64,000 bases of DNA. Origin: Alloiococcus otitis ATCC 51267 (GTDB taxonomy: Bacteria > Bacillota > Bacilli > Lactobacillales > Carnobacteriaceae_A). Shown here in pieces: positions 1 through 8,306 of this stretch; position 1 is the stretch's first letter; each line of letters starts with the position of its first letter. A model generated the notes under the pieces. The model was not told where the DNA came from and did no database searches. It saw only the letters and a list, made by a program, of their open reading frames with translations. The DNA lies in NCBI RefSeq assembly GCF_000315445.1, contig NZ_JH992959.1, forward strand, positions 57,935 to 121,934. The letters are read 5' to 3'. Both the position numbers and the translations under genes were made by a program.

Positions 1-230
1 AAATCCAAATCCTTGGTCTCATCATTCATCAGCCAGATTAATTCAGTTGAAATTTCTAGCTGTCCCTCATAGTCTGGGTCTATCCCAGCTAGAATTTTTA
101 AAAAACTAGTCTTCCCTGCTCCATTATTTCCTATCAAGCCTACCTTGTCTTGGTCACTTATAGACAAGTGGTCAAGATGAAATAAATTTCGATCAGCAAT
201 AGATTTGCTCAAATGATTCATGTTTAGCAT
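1..230 (-). CDS. ABC-F family ATP-binding protein, N-terminal part (runs off window)
   Basis: The 76 visible codons start MLNMNHLSKS and contain a Walker A motif GNNGAGKTS followed by FLKILAG, the layout of the first nucleotide-binding domain of ABC-F proteins. There is no membrane segment before it, as expected for a soluble ribosome-acting ABC-F rather than a transporter ATPase. The ATG at 228-230 follows GAGGAGG at 237-243. A short leader frame and two competing hairpins precede it, an arrangement known for antibiotic-resistance ABC-F genes of the Vga/Lsa/Msr/VmlR kind. An ABC-F of the resistance type is my inference; the second ATPase domain and the linker that would decide it lie outside the window. 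Confidence 0.75.
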   Translation of the reverse strand, partial: MLNMNHLSKSIADRNLFHLDHLSISDQDKVGLIGNNGAGKTSFLKILAGIDPDYEGQLEISTELIWLMNDETKDLD

Positions 231-232
231 AA

Positions 233-269
233 AAATCCTCCTCGTCTCAGAGAGGATTTTACCCTCTCT
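233..269 (-). promoter_or_regulatory. Competing hairpins over the ABC-F ribosome binding site
   Basis: Two exclusive stems can be drawn. Stem 1 pairs 249-255 with 263-269 (AGAGAGG with CCTCTCT). Stem 2 pairs 233-240 with 252-259 (AAATCCTC with GAGGATTT) and buries most of the GAGGAGG ribosome site at 237-243. They share 252-255, so only one can form. The outer arm of stem 1 touches the stop codon of the leader peptide at 269-271, so a ribosome on the leader would choose between the two. This is the logic of translational attenuation; the direction of the switch is not shown by sequence alone. Confidence 0.6.
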
Positions 270-301
270 TACTGGGCGGGTCGTCTGCTATATATTCTCA
301 T
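269..301 (-). CDS. Leader peptide upstream of ABC-F gene (10 aa)
   Basis: An 11-codon frame encodes MRIYSRRPAQ and a TAA stop. It has its own perfect AAGGAGGT site at 310-317, eight bases before ATG, which is strong support for translation of so short a frame. The stop codon abuts the first arm of the hairpin that competes with sequestration of the ABC-F ribosome site. The likely role is as a sensor peptide on which drug-bound ribosomes stall, as for other ABC-F and erm leaders. The peptide itself matches no leader I recognise. Confidence 0.6.
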   Translation of the reverse strand: MRIYSRRPAQ

Positions 302-331
302 TGGTCTGTACCTCCTTGTTAAGATAGCCTA

Positions 332-340
332 AGTATAACA
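332..340 (-). promoter_or_regulatory. Extended -10 promoter for the ABC-F leader
   Basis: On the minus strand TGTTATACT is an extended -10 element (TGnTATACT). No good -35 is visible 17 bases upstream. Transcription would begin near 325, giving a very short 5' end before the leader peptide. Confidence 0.5.
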
Positions 341-390
341 TACTCAAAGGAAAATTCTTCTTTTTTGGTAAGGGCTTAGCTAATCAAGTC

Positions 391-422
391 AAAAAAGCCA
401 TCTAAGCTGACTTGCTTAGATG
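391..422 (-). terminator. Terminator after tyrA
   Basis: A 9-bp perfect stem, CATCTAAGC with GCTTAGATG (399-407 and 414-422), is followed on the minus strand by GGCTTTTTTGAC. It closes the aromatic operon 10 bases after the tyrA stop. Confidence 0.85.
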
Positions 423-432
423 ACTGTCTTGC

Positions 433-1314
433 CTAATTATTTTGAACTTTAAAGTCCATCTTCTCCAATGCAAGCCGGCGCTTGGCCCCTTCTTCTAGCA
501 GGGTCATTAAACTTGCTTGGTCTTCATCCTCCAACGCCTTTTTCAACAGGTCAAACTGGTCTTGGAAGTTGGCCATGGCCCTCAGGAGGGCTTCTTTATT
601 ATGGAGGAAGAGTTGCTGCCAAAGGGGGGCATTGATATTGGCGATCCGGGTCAGGTCGCGGTAGGAGTCCCCCATAAAGTCAGCCGTCTCCTGGCCAGCT
701 TGGTCACTGTTAATTAGGGAAATGGCTAGGATGTGGCAGAGCTGGCTCACATAGGCCACCATCCGGTCATGGGTTTGGTAGTCCACCTGACGGACACTTT
801 TGAAGCCAAGAGCTGTTAAGAGCTGGGTCAAAAAGTGGACGTTTTCTGGCTTATTAGCGGGTCTTGGGGTTAGTAAATAGTTGGCTTGGTCAAAGACCGT
901 CTTGTCAGCATAGGCAAAGCCCTGGCTTTCCCGACCGGCCATGGGGTGGCCAAAGATAAAGTCGACTTCCTCTGGTAAAATCGCCACCACCTCTTCTACC
1001 ACTCCCCCCTTGACCCCAGTTACGTCAGTTACAATCGCCCCCGCCTTAAAAGAATCCCGGTGGCCTTTGACGAAGGCAATCAAGTCATCAGGGTAGAGGG
1101 TGATGATGACCAGGTCAGCTTGCTGCAAGATCTCCCGGTTAACTAACTCCCCCTGGTCAATGACCCCAGCTGCAAGCGCCTGGTCAAGGGTTCGGCCATC
1201 CCGGTCAATTCCCATCAGCTTAACCGGAAAATCTTCTTGCTCCTTCAAGGCCCAGGCAAAAGACCCGCCGATAACCCCCAGGCCAACAATGGCAATCTGA
1301 ATTGTATCTTCCAT
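433..1314 (-). CDS. tyrA: Prephenate dehydrogenase
   Basis: Converts prephenate to 4-hydroxyphenylpyruvate with NAD(P), the committed step to tyrosine. The 293-residue protein opens with the dinucleotide-binding motif GLGVIGGS (residues 11-18) and has FGHPMAGRES around residue 121, whose histidine is the conserved substrate-contact residue of the family. The length covers the dehydrogenase core only, with no C-terminal ACT domain, so direct feedback inhibition through ACT is not expected. AAGGAG lies eight bases before the ATG. It is the last gene of the operon, 12 bases after pheA, and is followed by a terminator. Confidence 0.93.
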   Translation of the reverse strand: MEDTIQIAIVGLGVIGGSFAWALKEQEDFPVKLMGIDRDGRTLDQALAAGVIDQGELVNREILQQADLVIITLYPDDLIAFVKGHRDSFKAGAIVTDVTGVKGGVVEEVVAILPEEVDFIFGHPMAGRESQGFAYADKTVFDQANYLLTPRPANKPENVHFLTQLLTALGFKSVRQVDYQTHDRMVAYVSQLCHILAISLINSDQAGQETADFMGDSYRDLTRIANINAPLWQQLFLHNKEALLRAMANFQDQFDLLKKALEDEDQASLMTLLEEGAKRRLALEKMDFKVQNN

Positions 1315-1326
1315 AGTCTAGTCTCC

Positions 1327-2208
1327 TTAGTCAATAGCAAGGGGTTGGAAGGCCCCAATGATTTGGATATATTCACTGGCAAAGGCTAAGTTTTGCCACA
1401 AGAGTTGGTAGTCTCCCCCCAGATTGCTAACATCCACCTCGATAAAGAACCCGTAACGGAAAGGCTGGTTGGCAATGGGTCTGGCATCCAGTCCTTCTAG
1501 GTTGCAATCAAAAAGGTCAAAAATATTGAGCAAACGAACCAAAGAGCCTGGCTGGTGCTTGGTTTCCACATAAATCATCCACCGGGTTCGGCTAGGATAT
1601 TGCTTAAAATAGTCCTCTAATTCCTGGTCTAAGTCCAGTGGTGTCTTTGACCAGTGCTTGGCTAGGAAAAAACGAGTGGTATTGGTCTCTTCTGTTTGGA
1701 TATGGTCCAAAAGAGGAACAAGCTGGTAGAGTTCACCATTTTGCGGACCAGCCAAGGCAGCCTTCTTGGGGTCTCCTTGTTCATGGATATACCATGCCGC
1801 CTGAGCCGTGTCAGTAAATGGAACTGGTTCAATTTGAGGATGAGCCTCAAAAAAGGATTGGCACTGGGACAAGGCTTCCGGGTGGGAGTAAACCTGGCGG
1901 ACCTGGTTCAAACTTGACTCCGGCAGGCCCCACAAGGTATGACGAACAGGTTGGTAGCGCTCTTCTTCCACAAAGATGTCCCGGCCCTTAAACAGGTCTA
2001 GGGTCCGGGTGATCAAGCCAGTGGTGGAGTTTTCAACCGGGAAAACACCCAAGTCAACCTGGTCCCCCGTCAACCGGTCCAAAACTTCAGGAAAATTCAA
2101 ACAGGGAACAACTTCAGCCTGACCACTTTCCTTAACTCCTTCTTTTAAGTAAGTTTGTATCACAGTTTCAGAATACGACCCTGCAATGCCTTGATAAGCA
2201 ACTTTCAT
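1327..2208 (-). CDS. pheA: Prephenate dehydratase
   Basis: Makes phenylpyruvate from prephenate for phenylalanine synthesis. The catalytic domain shows FPVENSTTGL (residues 56-65) and the signature NTTRFFL with the active TRF triplet at 178-180. An ACT domain follows from about residue 212 (HQPGSLVRLLNIF, then GLDARPI where enzymes of this class usually have ESRP), so allosteric inhibition by phenylalanine is likely. It sits 14 bases after the ABC transporter ATPase gene and 12 bases before tyrA, so import and synthesis genes share one transcript under the Phe/Tyr leader at 4870-4935. Confidence 0.93.
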   Translation of the reverse strand: MKVAYQGIAGSYSETVIQTYLKEGVKESGQAEVVPCLNFPEVLDRLTGDQVDLGVFPVENSTTGLITRTLDLFKGRDIFVEEERYQPVRHTLWGLPESSLNQVRQVYSHPEALSQCQSFFEAHPQIEPVPFTDTAQAAWYIHEQGDPKKAALAGPQNGELYQLVPLLDHIQTEETNTTRFFLAKHWSKTPLDLDQELEDYFKQYPSRTRWMIYVETKHQPGSLVRLLNIFDLFDCNLEGLDARPIANQPFRYGFFIEVDVSNLGGDYQLLWQNLAFASEYIQIIGAFQPLAID

Positions 2209-2222
2209 AACTTTCCTACTTT

Positions 2223-2956
2223 CTAAACCTTGAGGCCTTTGATAAAAGCCGCTGTCCGTTCACTATTGGCCTGGTCAAAAATCTGACCTGGTGGCCCTTG
2301 TTCGATAATGAGGCCCTTTTCTAAGAAGCAAACCTGGTCAGAAACCTCCTTGGCAAAATTCATTTCATGGGTAACCAAGACCATGGTGGTCTCCCCATAG
2401 GCAATTGACTGAATCAAGTCCAGGATACCGGCAACCAATTCGGGGTCCAGGGCTGAAGTGGGTTCATCAAACAAGATGACCTCAGGCTGGATGGCCAAGG
2501 CCCGGGCAATGCCAACCCGCTGTTGCTGGCCGCCCGACAAGTGAGAGGGGTAGTAGTCTTCCCGGTCCCCCATCCCACTTGGTTGAGGTAGTAGCGGGCT
2601 AGGTCCTTGGCCTCTTTTTTGGATCTTTTTTGGACCATAATCAGGCTTTCCATAACATTTTCTAAGGCCGTCTTTTTAGAGAAAAGGGCATAATTTTGAA
2701 AAACCATGGCTGTTTGTCGCCGGATCTTTAAGAGGTCTGCTTGACTAATGGCTTCAATATCATAGGCTTGGTCAGCCATTTCAATTGTCCCATTATCAGC
2801 CGGCTCCAAGAAGTTGATGGTCCGAAGCAAGGTGGACTTGCCAGAACCGGATGACCCGATGATGGTTAAAACATCCCCAGTGGCTACCTCCAAGTGGATA
2901 TCTTTTAAGACTTGGTGGTTGCCAAAAGACTTGTTCCAATTCGATAGTCGTAACAT
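2223..2956 (-). pseudogene. Amino acid ABC transporter ATPase, frameshifted
   Basis: A polar amino acid importer ATPase of the GlnQ type (244 residues if whole). The first part has Walker A GSSGSGKSTLL; the second has the signature LSGGQQQRVGIARALA, Walker B VILFDEPTSALDP and the switch histidine in VLVTHEMNFA. The two parts are in different frames. The break is in the G run at 2574-2576 just before MGDREDYY; adding one G restores one continuous protein. AGGAGGG precedes the ATG at 2956. As written it would yield a 180-residue product lacking Walker B. Either a real lesion or a run-length error; the neighbouring permease gene is also damaged, which favours decay. Confidence 0.85.
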
Positions 2957-2966
2957 ACTTTCCCTC

Positions 2967-4651
2967 CTATGCTTGTTTACTGTCTAGCTTGGGCGCTTGC
3001 TTTTGGCTTGGCCGGTCTGGTATATTCAGTCGTCGCTCTAAGTAGCCGACCCCGCGCTCGATTAAAATACAAAAGAGCCAGTAGAGGAGGGCTACAGCAA
3101 TATAGGCTTCAAAGAAACGAAGGTTAGCACCGGCTAAAATCCGAGCTTGGCCCATAATATCAATCACAGTTACGGTAAAGGCTAAAGAGGTCCCTTTCAA
3201 TAAACTAATCAAGCTGTTTCCCAAATTGGGGATGGCAACGACTAGGGCAGAGGGCAGGATGATCCGCCGCATGGTCTGCCGGTCAGTTAAGCCAATGGAC
3301 TTGGCTGCTTCAATTTCCTTGTCGTCAACTGACAGGATAGCTGCCCGGAAAGTTTCTGAATTATAAGCCGCTTCATTCAAGCCAAATGCCACAAAGACAT
3401 AGACCAAGGCTGGTATCCCATTGACATCCAAGTTCCAGCCCGCTTGCTGGTTGACCCACTCCACCACCAAGGGAAAGCCATAAAAGGCTAAAAAGAGCTG
3501 GACCAGTTGAGGCGTTCCCCGCATAAAGGAAACAAAAACCTGGAGCAATTGGTTGACCACAGGGACCTCTTTCAGCCGGATAACCGCCAGCAAAAAGCCT
3601 AAAGCAAGACCGTGATAGGCAGCCTTGCCAAAATATCTGGCAGCATTTGGACAATGGCTTCTGGGGCAAAGATCTTACCACTTGCAGCTTCTGACTGGTC
3701 TTGGTCTTCCCTTTCTTGATCAGGGTCAACCTGGCCTTCTTGCAGTCTTTCGGCCTCGATGGCATCATTTTTGGCAATCATTTCTGGAGTAAGTTCAGTA
3801 TCATCTTGGCCCAGGTAAACTTGGCTCAGTTCAGCCAGCCTACCCTCTTCCCGCATTTCCGCCAGAGCTGAATCCATTAAATTTCTTAAGTCTTCATCTT
3901 GGACCCGGTAGATAAAGTAAGACCCGGGCGGTTGGATGGCCTCTTCATCTTCAATAGGGTGGGACTGGAGTTCAATACCAAAAGTTTCCTGGACATCCTG
4001 TAAATAAATGGTCTTGTAAATCGTGGCATCAAAGCGGCCATTGTAGACATCCCGGATAATGGTGGACGGGTCCGAGTCCACATACTGGATATCCACCGCC
4101 AAGTCTGGGTTTTGGTCATTCCAATTTTCTAAAAACATGGATTGGGGCGAGGCCGGAACTACCCCGAAGGACTGGCCTGCCAAGTCTTCCAAGTCTAAAT
4201 TAGCCGGCTGGTCGGTGTCCGTAATGATAACATTGTGGGTGATGACATAAGGGTAGAGAGAAAAGAGATACTTGTCACGCCGTTCCTCATTTTCACCCAA
4301 GTTGTTGGCCACCAGGTCAAATTTCCCTGAATCCAAGCCAGCAAAGAGGGAAGGGAATTCAGTAATCTCATATGTAATCTCAATTTCCTCCAAACGCTGG
4401 TCTATTTCATCTAAAATATCAATTTCCAAGCCGGTCAATTCTTTATTATCGTCGAAGTAGTTGAGAGGTTTGGTCTGCCCCGTAGTCCCTACCACAATCT
4501 GACGAGGCTCTTCCCCTTCCGCCAAATCCACTTCCTCCGAAATGGCCGAGTCCGAACCCCTTGCTTCTACCCTTTGCGTGACTGAGCTTGACCTGGTGAA
4601 GCAGAGTAAGCCAAGCAAGACCAATACTAGCGATGCGAATCTTTTTTTCAT
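2967..4651 (-). pseudogene. Amino acid ABC importer: fused substrate-binding protein and permease, broken at the junction
   Basis: The 5' part (3599-4651) encodes a signal peptide (MKKRFASLVLVLLGLL) and a family 3 solute-binding domain with the usual QTKPLNYFDD and GLEIDILDEI segments. It ends in FAPEAIVQMLPDIL then RLPITVLL, which is the N-terminal start of a permease, so binding protein and permease were one polypeptide as in many Firmicute GlnP-like importers. A stop follows in frame, and the permease continues in another frame (2967-3593) from ALGFLLAVIRL. Part of the first membrane helix (about ten residues by comparison with the family) is missing, which points to a small deletion with frame change near 3594-3600. 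The permease keeps the EAA-type loop (EAAKSIGLTDRQTMRRI). Cargo is inferred to be Phe/Tyr from the leader and from pheA-tyrA downstream. Confidence 0.8.
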
Positions 4652-4690
4652 CCCATATACCCTCCAATTGTAGCAAGTTACTCCTTTGGA

Positions 4691-4732
4691 ATAAATAAAA
4701 ACACCTATCTAGAGTCTTAATCTAAATAGGTG
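4691..4732 (-). terminator. Attenuator terminator of the aromatic operon
   Basis: A 12-bp stem (4702-4713 with 4721-4732, one G-U pair) is followed on the minus strand by TTTTTATTTATT. It lies between the leader peptide and the first structural gene at 4651, so it can end transcription before the operon. Its first arm overlaps the antiterminator pairing at 4717-4725. Confidence 0.85.
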
Positions 4733-4883
4733 CTGTAGCTAATTGGTTGGGTTCTGGCGACCACTTAGATTAATTCTCTAGGTGGCCGATCCAGCTTAAA
4801 TAGCTTTAGCCATTAGAGATACAATTCAGTTTGCTGACTGAGTTTGTATCCATAATGACTGACTTATGGCTACAAACTGTATC
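4717..4883 (-). promoter_or_regulatory. Leader RNA with antiterminator and competing stems
   Basis: Pairings seen on the transcript: (a) 4864-4878 with 4841-4855, a near-perfect 15-base-arm hairpin that contains the last codons and stop of the leader peptide; (b) 4873-4883 with 4819-4834, which excludes (a); (c) 4777-4785 with 4761-4769, eight of nine pairs; (d) 4765-4773 with 4717-4725, nine perfect pairs (TTAATCTAA with TTAGATTAA), which destroys the terminator. (c) and (d) share 4765-4769. A ribosome stalled on the Phe/Tyr codons would decide among these, as in classical attenuation. No T-box core sequence is present. Confidence 0.7.
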
Positions 4884-4935
4884 TAAAATAGCTAAAGAAG
4901 AAGTTAGTCTTTAAATTGAGCACTTGCTGGTTCAT
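4870..4935 (-). CDS. Phe/Tyr-rich leader peptide (21 aa)
   Basis: A 21-codon frame with AAAGGAG at 4944-4950, eight bases before its ATG. Residues 11-20 read NFFFSYFRYS: four Phe and two Tyr within nine codons. The genes downstream are an amino acid importer, prephenate dehydratase (Phe) and prephenate dehydrogenase (Tyr), so codon content matches operon output exactly. Its stop TAG (4870-4872) lies inside a strong hairpin, and a terminator follows about 140 bases later. This is the layout of the enterobacterial pheA and pheST leaders. Use of a translated leader instead of a T-box for these amino acids is uncommon in Firmicutes. Confidence 0.8.
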   Translation of the reverse strand: MNQQVLNLKTNFFFSYFRYSL

Positions 4936-4966
4936 TTGATCTTCTCCTTTATGAACTTGTAAGATT

Positions 4967-4994
4967 ATTCTACCATAGGAGGGATATAAAGCAA
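4967..4994 (-). promoter_or_regulatory. Promoter of the aromatic operon
   Basis: On the minus strand, TTGCTT (4989-4994), a 16-base spacer, then TAGAAT (4967-4972) with TG one base before it (extended -10). Transcription would start near 4960, about 25 bases before the leader peptide. Confidence 0.65.
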
Positions 4995-5042
4995 GGATTT
5001 TTTCATTTTTCTTTAATGTTTTGTTGGCTAGAGGTAAAAGGA

Positions 5043-5564
5043 TCACAGGTCACTTTCTAACATCCCGTAAACATAACTATCTGTCCATTCGCCTTTGTTC
5101 CAAAAATCTTGCAAAAAATGGGGTTCCCTTCGCATACCAAGTTTCTGACATAAATTTGCTGAAGCTGTGTTGCGAGCATCCAAGTTAGCTTGGATGCGGT
5201 GTACTTGGAAGGTAGAAAAAAGTTCCATAATGACTGCTCGAACTGCCTCCCTAGCATAGCCCTGCCCGGAATAGGAAGGGTTAAAAACATAGCCAAGCTC
5301 AACCGTGTCTTTCATGTCGGTATACCATACGGAGATATCGCCGATTACTGTATTGTCTAATAGGACGGCTAAATTCAAAGCAGACTCCTTGTCCAAGTTA
5401 TGGTTATTCAGTTTTTCTTGAAATTTCTCTTCCCTGTCTTGGTCTTGCCAAGGATCTTCCAAGAGGTATTGGCAGACTTGGTCATTGGAATAGAATTTAA
5501 AAACATCAGCCAGGTCCCCTTGGTTAAAAGGGCGAAGAGTGAGTCGGTCGGTGGTTAGCTTCAT
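5043..5564 (-). CDS. GNAT acetyltransferase (RimJ/RimL-like)
   Basis: A 173-residue N-acetyltransferase. It begins with the family opening MKLTTDRLTLRPFN. The acetyl-CoA loop is GQGYAREAVRAVI, and the C-terminal strand HRIQANLDARNTASANLCQK followed by LGM is typical of RimJ/RimL-type enzymes that acetylate protein N-termini or small amines. The target is unknown. AAAGGAGG stands before the ATG. It is separate from the aromatic operon, whose promoter lies downstream of it. Confidence 0.85.
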   Translation of the reverse strand: MKLTTDRLTLRPFNQGDLADVFKFYSNDQVCQYLLEDPWQDQDREEKFQEKLNNHNLDKESALNLAVLLDNTVIGDISVWYTDMKDTVELGYVFNPSYSGQGYAREAVRAVIMELFSTFQVHRIQANLDARNTASANLCQKLGMRREPHFLQDFWNKGEWTDSYVYGMLESDL

Positions 5565-5642
5565 ATTGGCCTCCTTTTCAAAATATGGTTAACTGGTCTG
5601 CTCCAATGGGACTCTTTTACATCATTTAAACAAAGATTAAGC

Positions 5643-7412
5643 TTATTCGTGATCTTCTCTCTGGTCAGCATTTAGTAAAGCATTTCTAAGTTCTTCGTCT
5701 ACAGCATAGATATATAAGCCGTTAACCCCTCTGGTTAGTAGGACATTTAATTCATTTTTTAATAGTGTTTCACCGTGTTTAACTTTGGAACCATCTATCA
5801 TTGTACGATTTTGGGTGGCATTTTTATTATGGCTACTATCTGGATCATAAATAATACGACCATCTCGATATTTTACAGAAGGACCAATGATCACCCCAGC
5901 AAAATTCAAGTCAAGTCCTTGGACCGTGTAAGTAGACCCCACTTCATCGATCGTATGTGGTTGCTCAGCCCAGGATAGATCTTTGTTTTTCTTCCTTTGC
6001 TCTTTATTCTCTTCTATAAGTTGTTTATTCCATGGCATTTTCCAATCTTCTTCACTTACATACCAGTAATCACTGTACGTCGGTTTTGAGGCACTACTGT
6101 AATCCCAGTCATAGGTAGCAGTAACACGGGAAAGGCCTTTTTCATCATTTTGAGCCTTCACTCGAATAGCCTCTTCTAAATCTCCTGGATTATCAAATAT
6201 CCTTAAGTCAAACTTTGAATCTTTCGGAATATCATTAATCTCTTTTGAATCAATAAAATCCCTGATCCATTTTAAGGTTTCTGGATTCGAGTTTATCCGC
6301 ATTTGCTTGTGGAGGTATATAACAGTCATTTCTGAGTCGCGGAGAATTTGCTTAATTGGCTTTTCCTCCCAAATTTGATTGGTTTGTAAAATTTGATCTT
6401 CATCAAACACAGCCACTACAACTCTAGCTCTATCGATAATATCCTTTAGTTGATTCTCCCCTCTATAGGATTGCTTCCCTTGGGTCCACAGTAAATGAGC
6501 TTCGTCAACTAATACAACATCAGCCTTATTATCTGGATCATGATGGTTAATAAAAGAGGTAGGCTTGGCTACTCGCTTGGATTTTTTATCAATCGGATTG
6601 AGTTTTCTAGCTATTTGTTCATAGATAGTTAACTGCTCCTGGTGGTTAACCAAAAGATAATTGTCTTTATTGTTAAGCTTGTTTGGATTATCAGCATCCT
6701 CCTCATCATGAAATAGGTCATAAAACAAAGAACTCAATACCACCGTTTTGCCTGCTCCAGCAGCTCCTTTTAAGAGAATTAATTGTTTCGACTTATTTGT
6801 GTTTAAAGCCTCTTTTATTCTCGTTTTGATTTGATTGATAGCATGACTTTGTTCATCGGTCAGTTTATGAAAGGGAGAGGCCTTAAACAGTGCTGAATCT
6901 TTAATGATTTCCTCTAAAGGAAATAGATTTTGGTCAATATTCCGTAAGCCTCGCCATATCTGTGAAAATACTCTATCTAAACATTCTGAAGTATAGTATT
7001 CATTTTGTTGGTTTGTTCGTCGATTGTAGACTGTGTCAATATTTTCGACACTGGATAAGTAAAGCATTAAACGGTTTTCAATATCTAAAGTAAGTGATTT
7101 ATTAAAGAATTTATGTCCAATAATATACAAGGAAGAATCTCCAGCAATAACAATTTTTTCCCAGTCTTTGCGATCTTTTGGGTCTCTTTGTAAATGTTGT
7201 AGGGTACGAAAATAAATATTGCTTGTTTCCCCAACATAGACATTATACTTATCATCTTTCTTATCCGTTTTAGTGTGATTAGCTATGTAAACGGTTGGAT
7301 AGTTTAGAAAAAACTTCGTTGAGTCCTTTGTGGGATATAATTGATCTTTACGAAATTGATCTATAGCTTCCTTCGTAAAGGGTATTTTTTCAATAAAAAC
7401 TTCTTTAGACAT
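5643..7412 (-). CDS. GIY-YIG nuclease domain fused to DUF2075 helicase
   Basis: A 589-residue two-domain protein. Residues about 40-150 carry a GIY-YIG-like fold: VYIAN and YVGET stand for the GIY and YIG strands, an arginine follows in YFRTLQHL, and IENRL gives the metal-binding glutamate. From about residue 205 comes a superfamily 1-like ATPase of the DUF2075 (Schlafen-type helicase) family: Walker A KGAAGAGKTVVL, Walker B VVLVDEAHLLW, and near the end GSTYTVQGLDLNFAGV and LNVLLTRGVNGLYIY. Proteins of this build are suspected phage-defence or nucleic acid surveillance factors; function here is inferred. It is AT-richer than the housekeeping genes. AAGGTGG precedes the ATG. Confidence 0.85.
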   Translation of the reverse strand: MSKEVFIEKIPFTKEAIDQFRKDQLYPTKDSTKFFLNYPTVYIANHTKTDKKDDKYNVYVGETSNIYFRTLQHLQRDPKDRKDWEKIVIAGDSSLYIIGHKFFNKSLTLDIENRLMLYLSSVENIDTVYNRRTNQQNEYYTSECLDRVFSQIWRGLRNIDQNLFPLEEIIKDSALFKASPFHKLTDEQSHAINQIKTRIKEALNTNKSKQLILLKGAAGAGKTVVLSSLFYDLFHDEEDADNPNKLNNKDNYLLVNHQEQLTIYEQIARKLNPIDKKSKRVAKPTSFINHHDPDNKADVVLVDEAHLLWTQGKQSYRGENQLKDIIDRARVVVAVFDEDQILQTNQIWEEKPIKQILRDSEMTVIYLHKQMRINSNPETLKWIRDFIDSKEINDIPKDSKFDLRIFDNPGDLEEAIRVKAQNDEKGLSRVTATYDWDYSSASKPTYSDYWYVSEEDWKMPWNKQLIEENKEQRKKNKDLSWAEQPHTIDEVGSTYTVQGLDLNFAGVIIGPSVKYRDGRIIYDPDSSHNKNATQNRTMIDGSKVKHGETLLKNELNVLLTRGVNGLYIYAVDEELRNALLNADQREDHE

Positions 7413-7508
7413 AGAACCACCTTAGTATTGCTTATTATGTTTATTATATCATTTGTTGAATCGATAACTAGGTTGTATTCGTATCTCTTCTAGTATTTTC
7501 AGCTCAAC

Positions 7509-8249
7509 CTAACCCTCCTCCACATTCCTAGACCCATGCTTGATGACCCAAAGGCATTCTTTGCTAGGCTGCCCCTTCTGCCAATCATGGATAATGGAGT
7601 GAAATTTGTCAGGGGCTTCCTTGTAGAGGTCGTTGAGGTTATTGGCCACACTTTTTTGGATGTACTTGTCCTTGTCGTCCTTCAAGTTGGATAAGATTTC
7701 TACATAATCATTAAAGTAATCAAGGGCCACCGTCATCTTCTTAGCCCAAGGGAGGCGAATTCGTAGGCATTCACTGGAGAGTCGCCGGACCCGCTCGTGG
7801 TCATCCTGGCTCCAGTCTTTTAAAATAGTCAAAGATCGTTCGGGGTACTTTTTGATCAAGGGACGCATGCAAAATTCCGAGGTAAAGCGTTTGGTCAGCT
7901 CCTTGCTGAAGTCAATACTGACATGGAAATGAGCTGGTCCAAAAAGTTCTACAAATCTCCCCACCGGCCACAGCCACCAACCTTCCGTAAAAGCACCGGC
8001 ATTACCCCTGAGTTCAGGACCAAGTATTTGGCTAAAAACTTTTAATGTATCTTCATAGCCCAAGTTAATGGACTGAGCTAGAGCCCTTGCCACCAGGTCC
8101 TGCCTTTGACTAAATTTCAAGTCCAGGATTTTGGCTTTCGTTAAGTTCAAAAATTCTTCTTTGTCAAATCTGCTAGTCACTGACAATAGCTTATTTGCAA
8201 AGTTATCCAAGTAAGTGTGGTCATAATAGTCTTTCAATTTTTTTGCCAT
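7509..8249 (-). CDS. DNA alkylation repair protein (HEAT-repeat glycosylase-like)
   Basis: About 246 residues, all-helical, of the AlkC/AlkD-like alkylation repair family. The stretch RVRRLSSECLRIRLPW (usual form RLSSEGxRPRLPW) and the C-terminal WVIKHGSRN are family hallmarks, with HEAT-like helical pairs between. These proteins excise bulky or cationic alkylated bases. I chose ATG at 8249, preceded by GAGGAG, over a TTG 15 bases upstream that would overlap this ribosome site. It is 57 bases after the pyrimidine-dimer glycosylase gene, forming a small DNA repair pair. Confidence 0.8.
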   Translation of the reverse strand: MAKKLKDYYDHTYLDNFANKLLSVTSRFDKEEFLNLTKAKILDLKFSQRQDLVARALAQSINLGYEDTLKVFSQILGPELRGNAGAFTEGWWLWPVGRFVELFGPAHFHVSIDFSKELTKRFTSEFCMRPLIKKYPERSLTILKDWSQDDHERVRRLSSECLRIRLPWAKKMTVALDYFNDYVEILSNLKDDKDKYIQKSVANNLNDLYKEAPDKFHSIIHDWQKGQPSKECLWVIKHGSRNVEEG

Positions 8250-8306
8250 AGTACTCCTCATCAATCGGTCATAATTGGATCCAAAAGCTTAGCAATTTTT
8301 TCCACC

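Noticed and set aside
3590..3605. Programmed -1 frameshift joining binding protein and permease
   Set aside because: No slippery heptamer is present at the stop, and part of the first membrane helix is missing even if the frames are joined.
4651..4960. T-box riboswitch in front of the aromatic importer operon
   Set aside because: A long leader with a terminator suggested it, but there is no T-box core (AGGGTGGNACCGCG-like) and no specifier stem; a translated Phe/Tyr peptide explains the region better.
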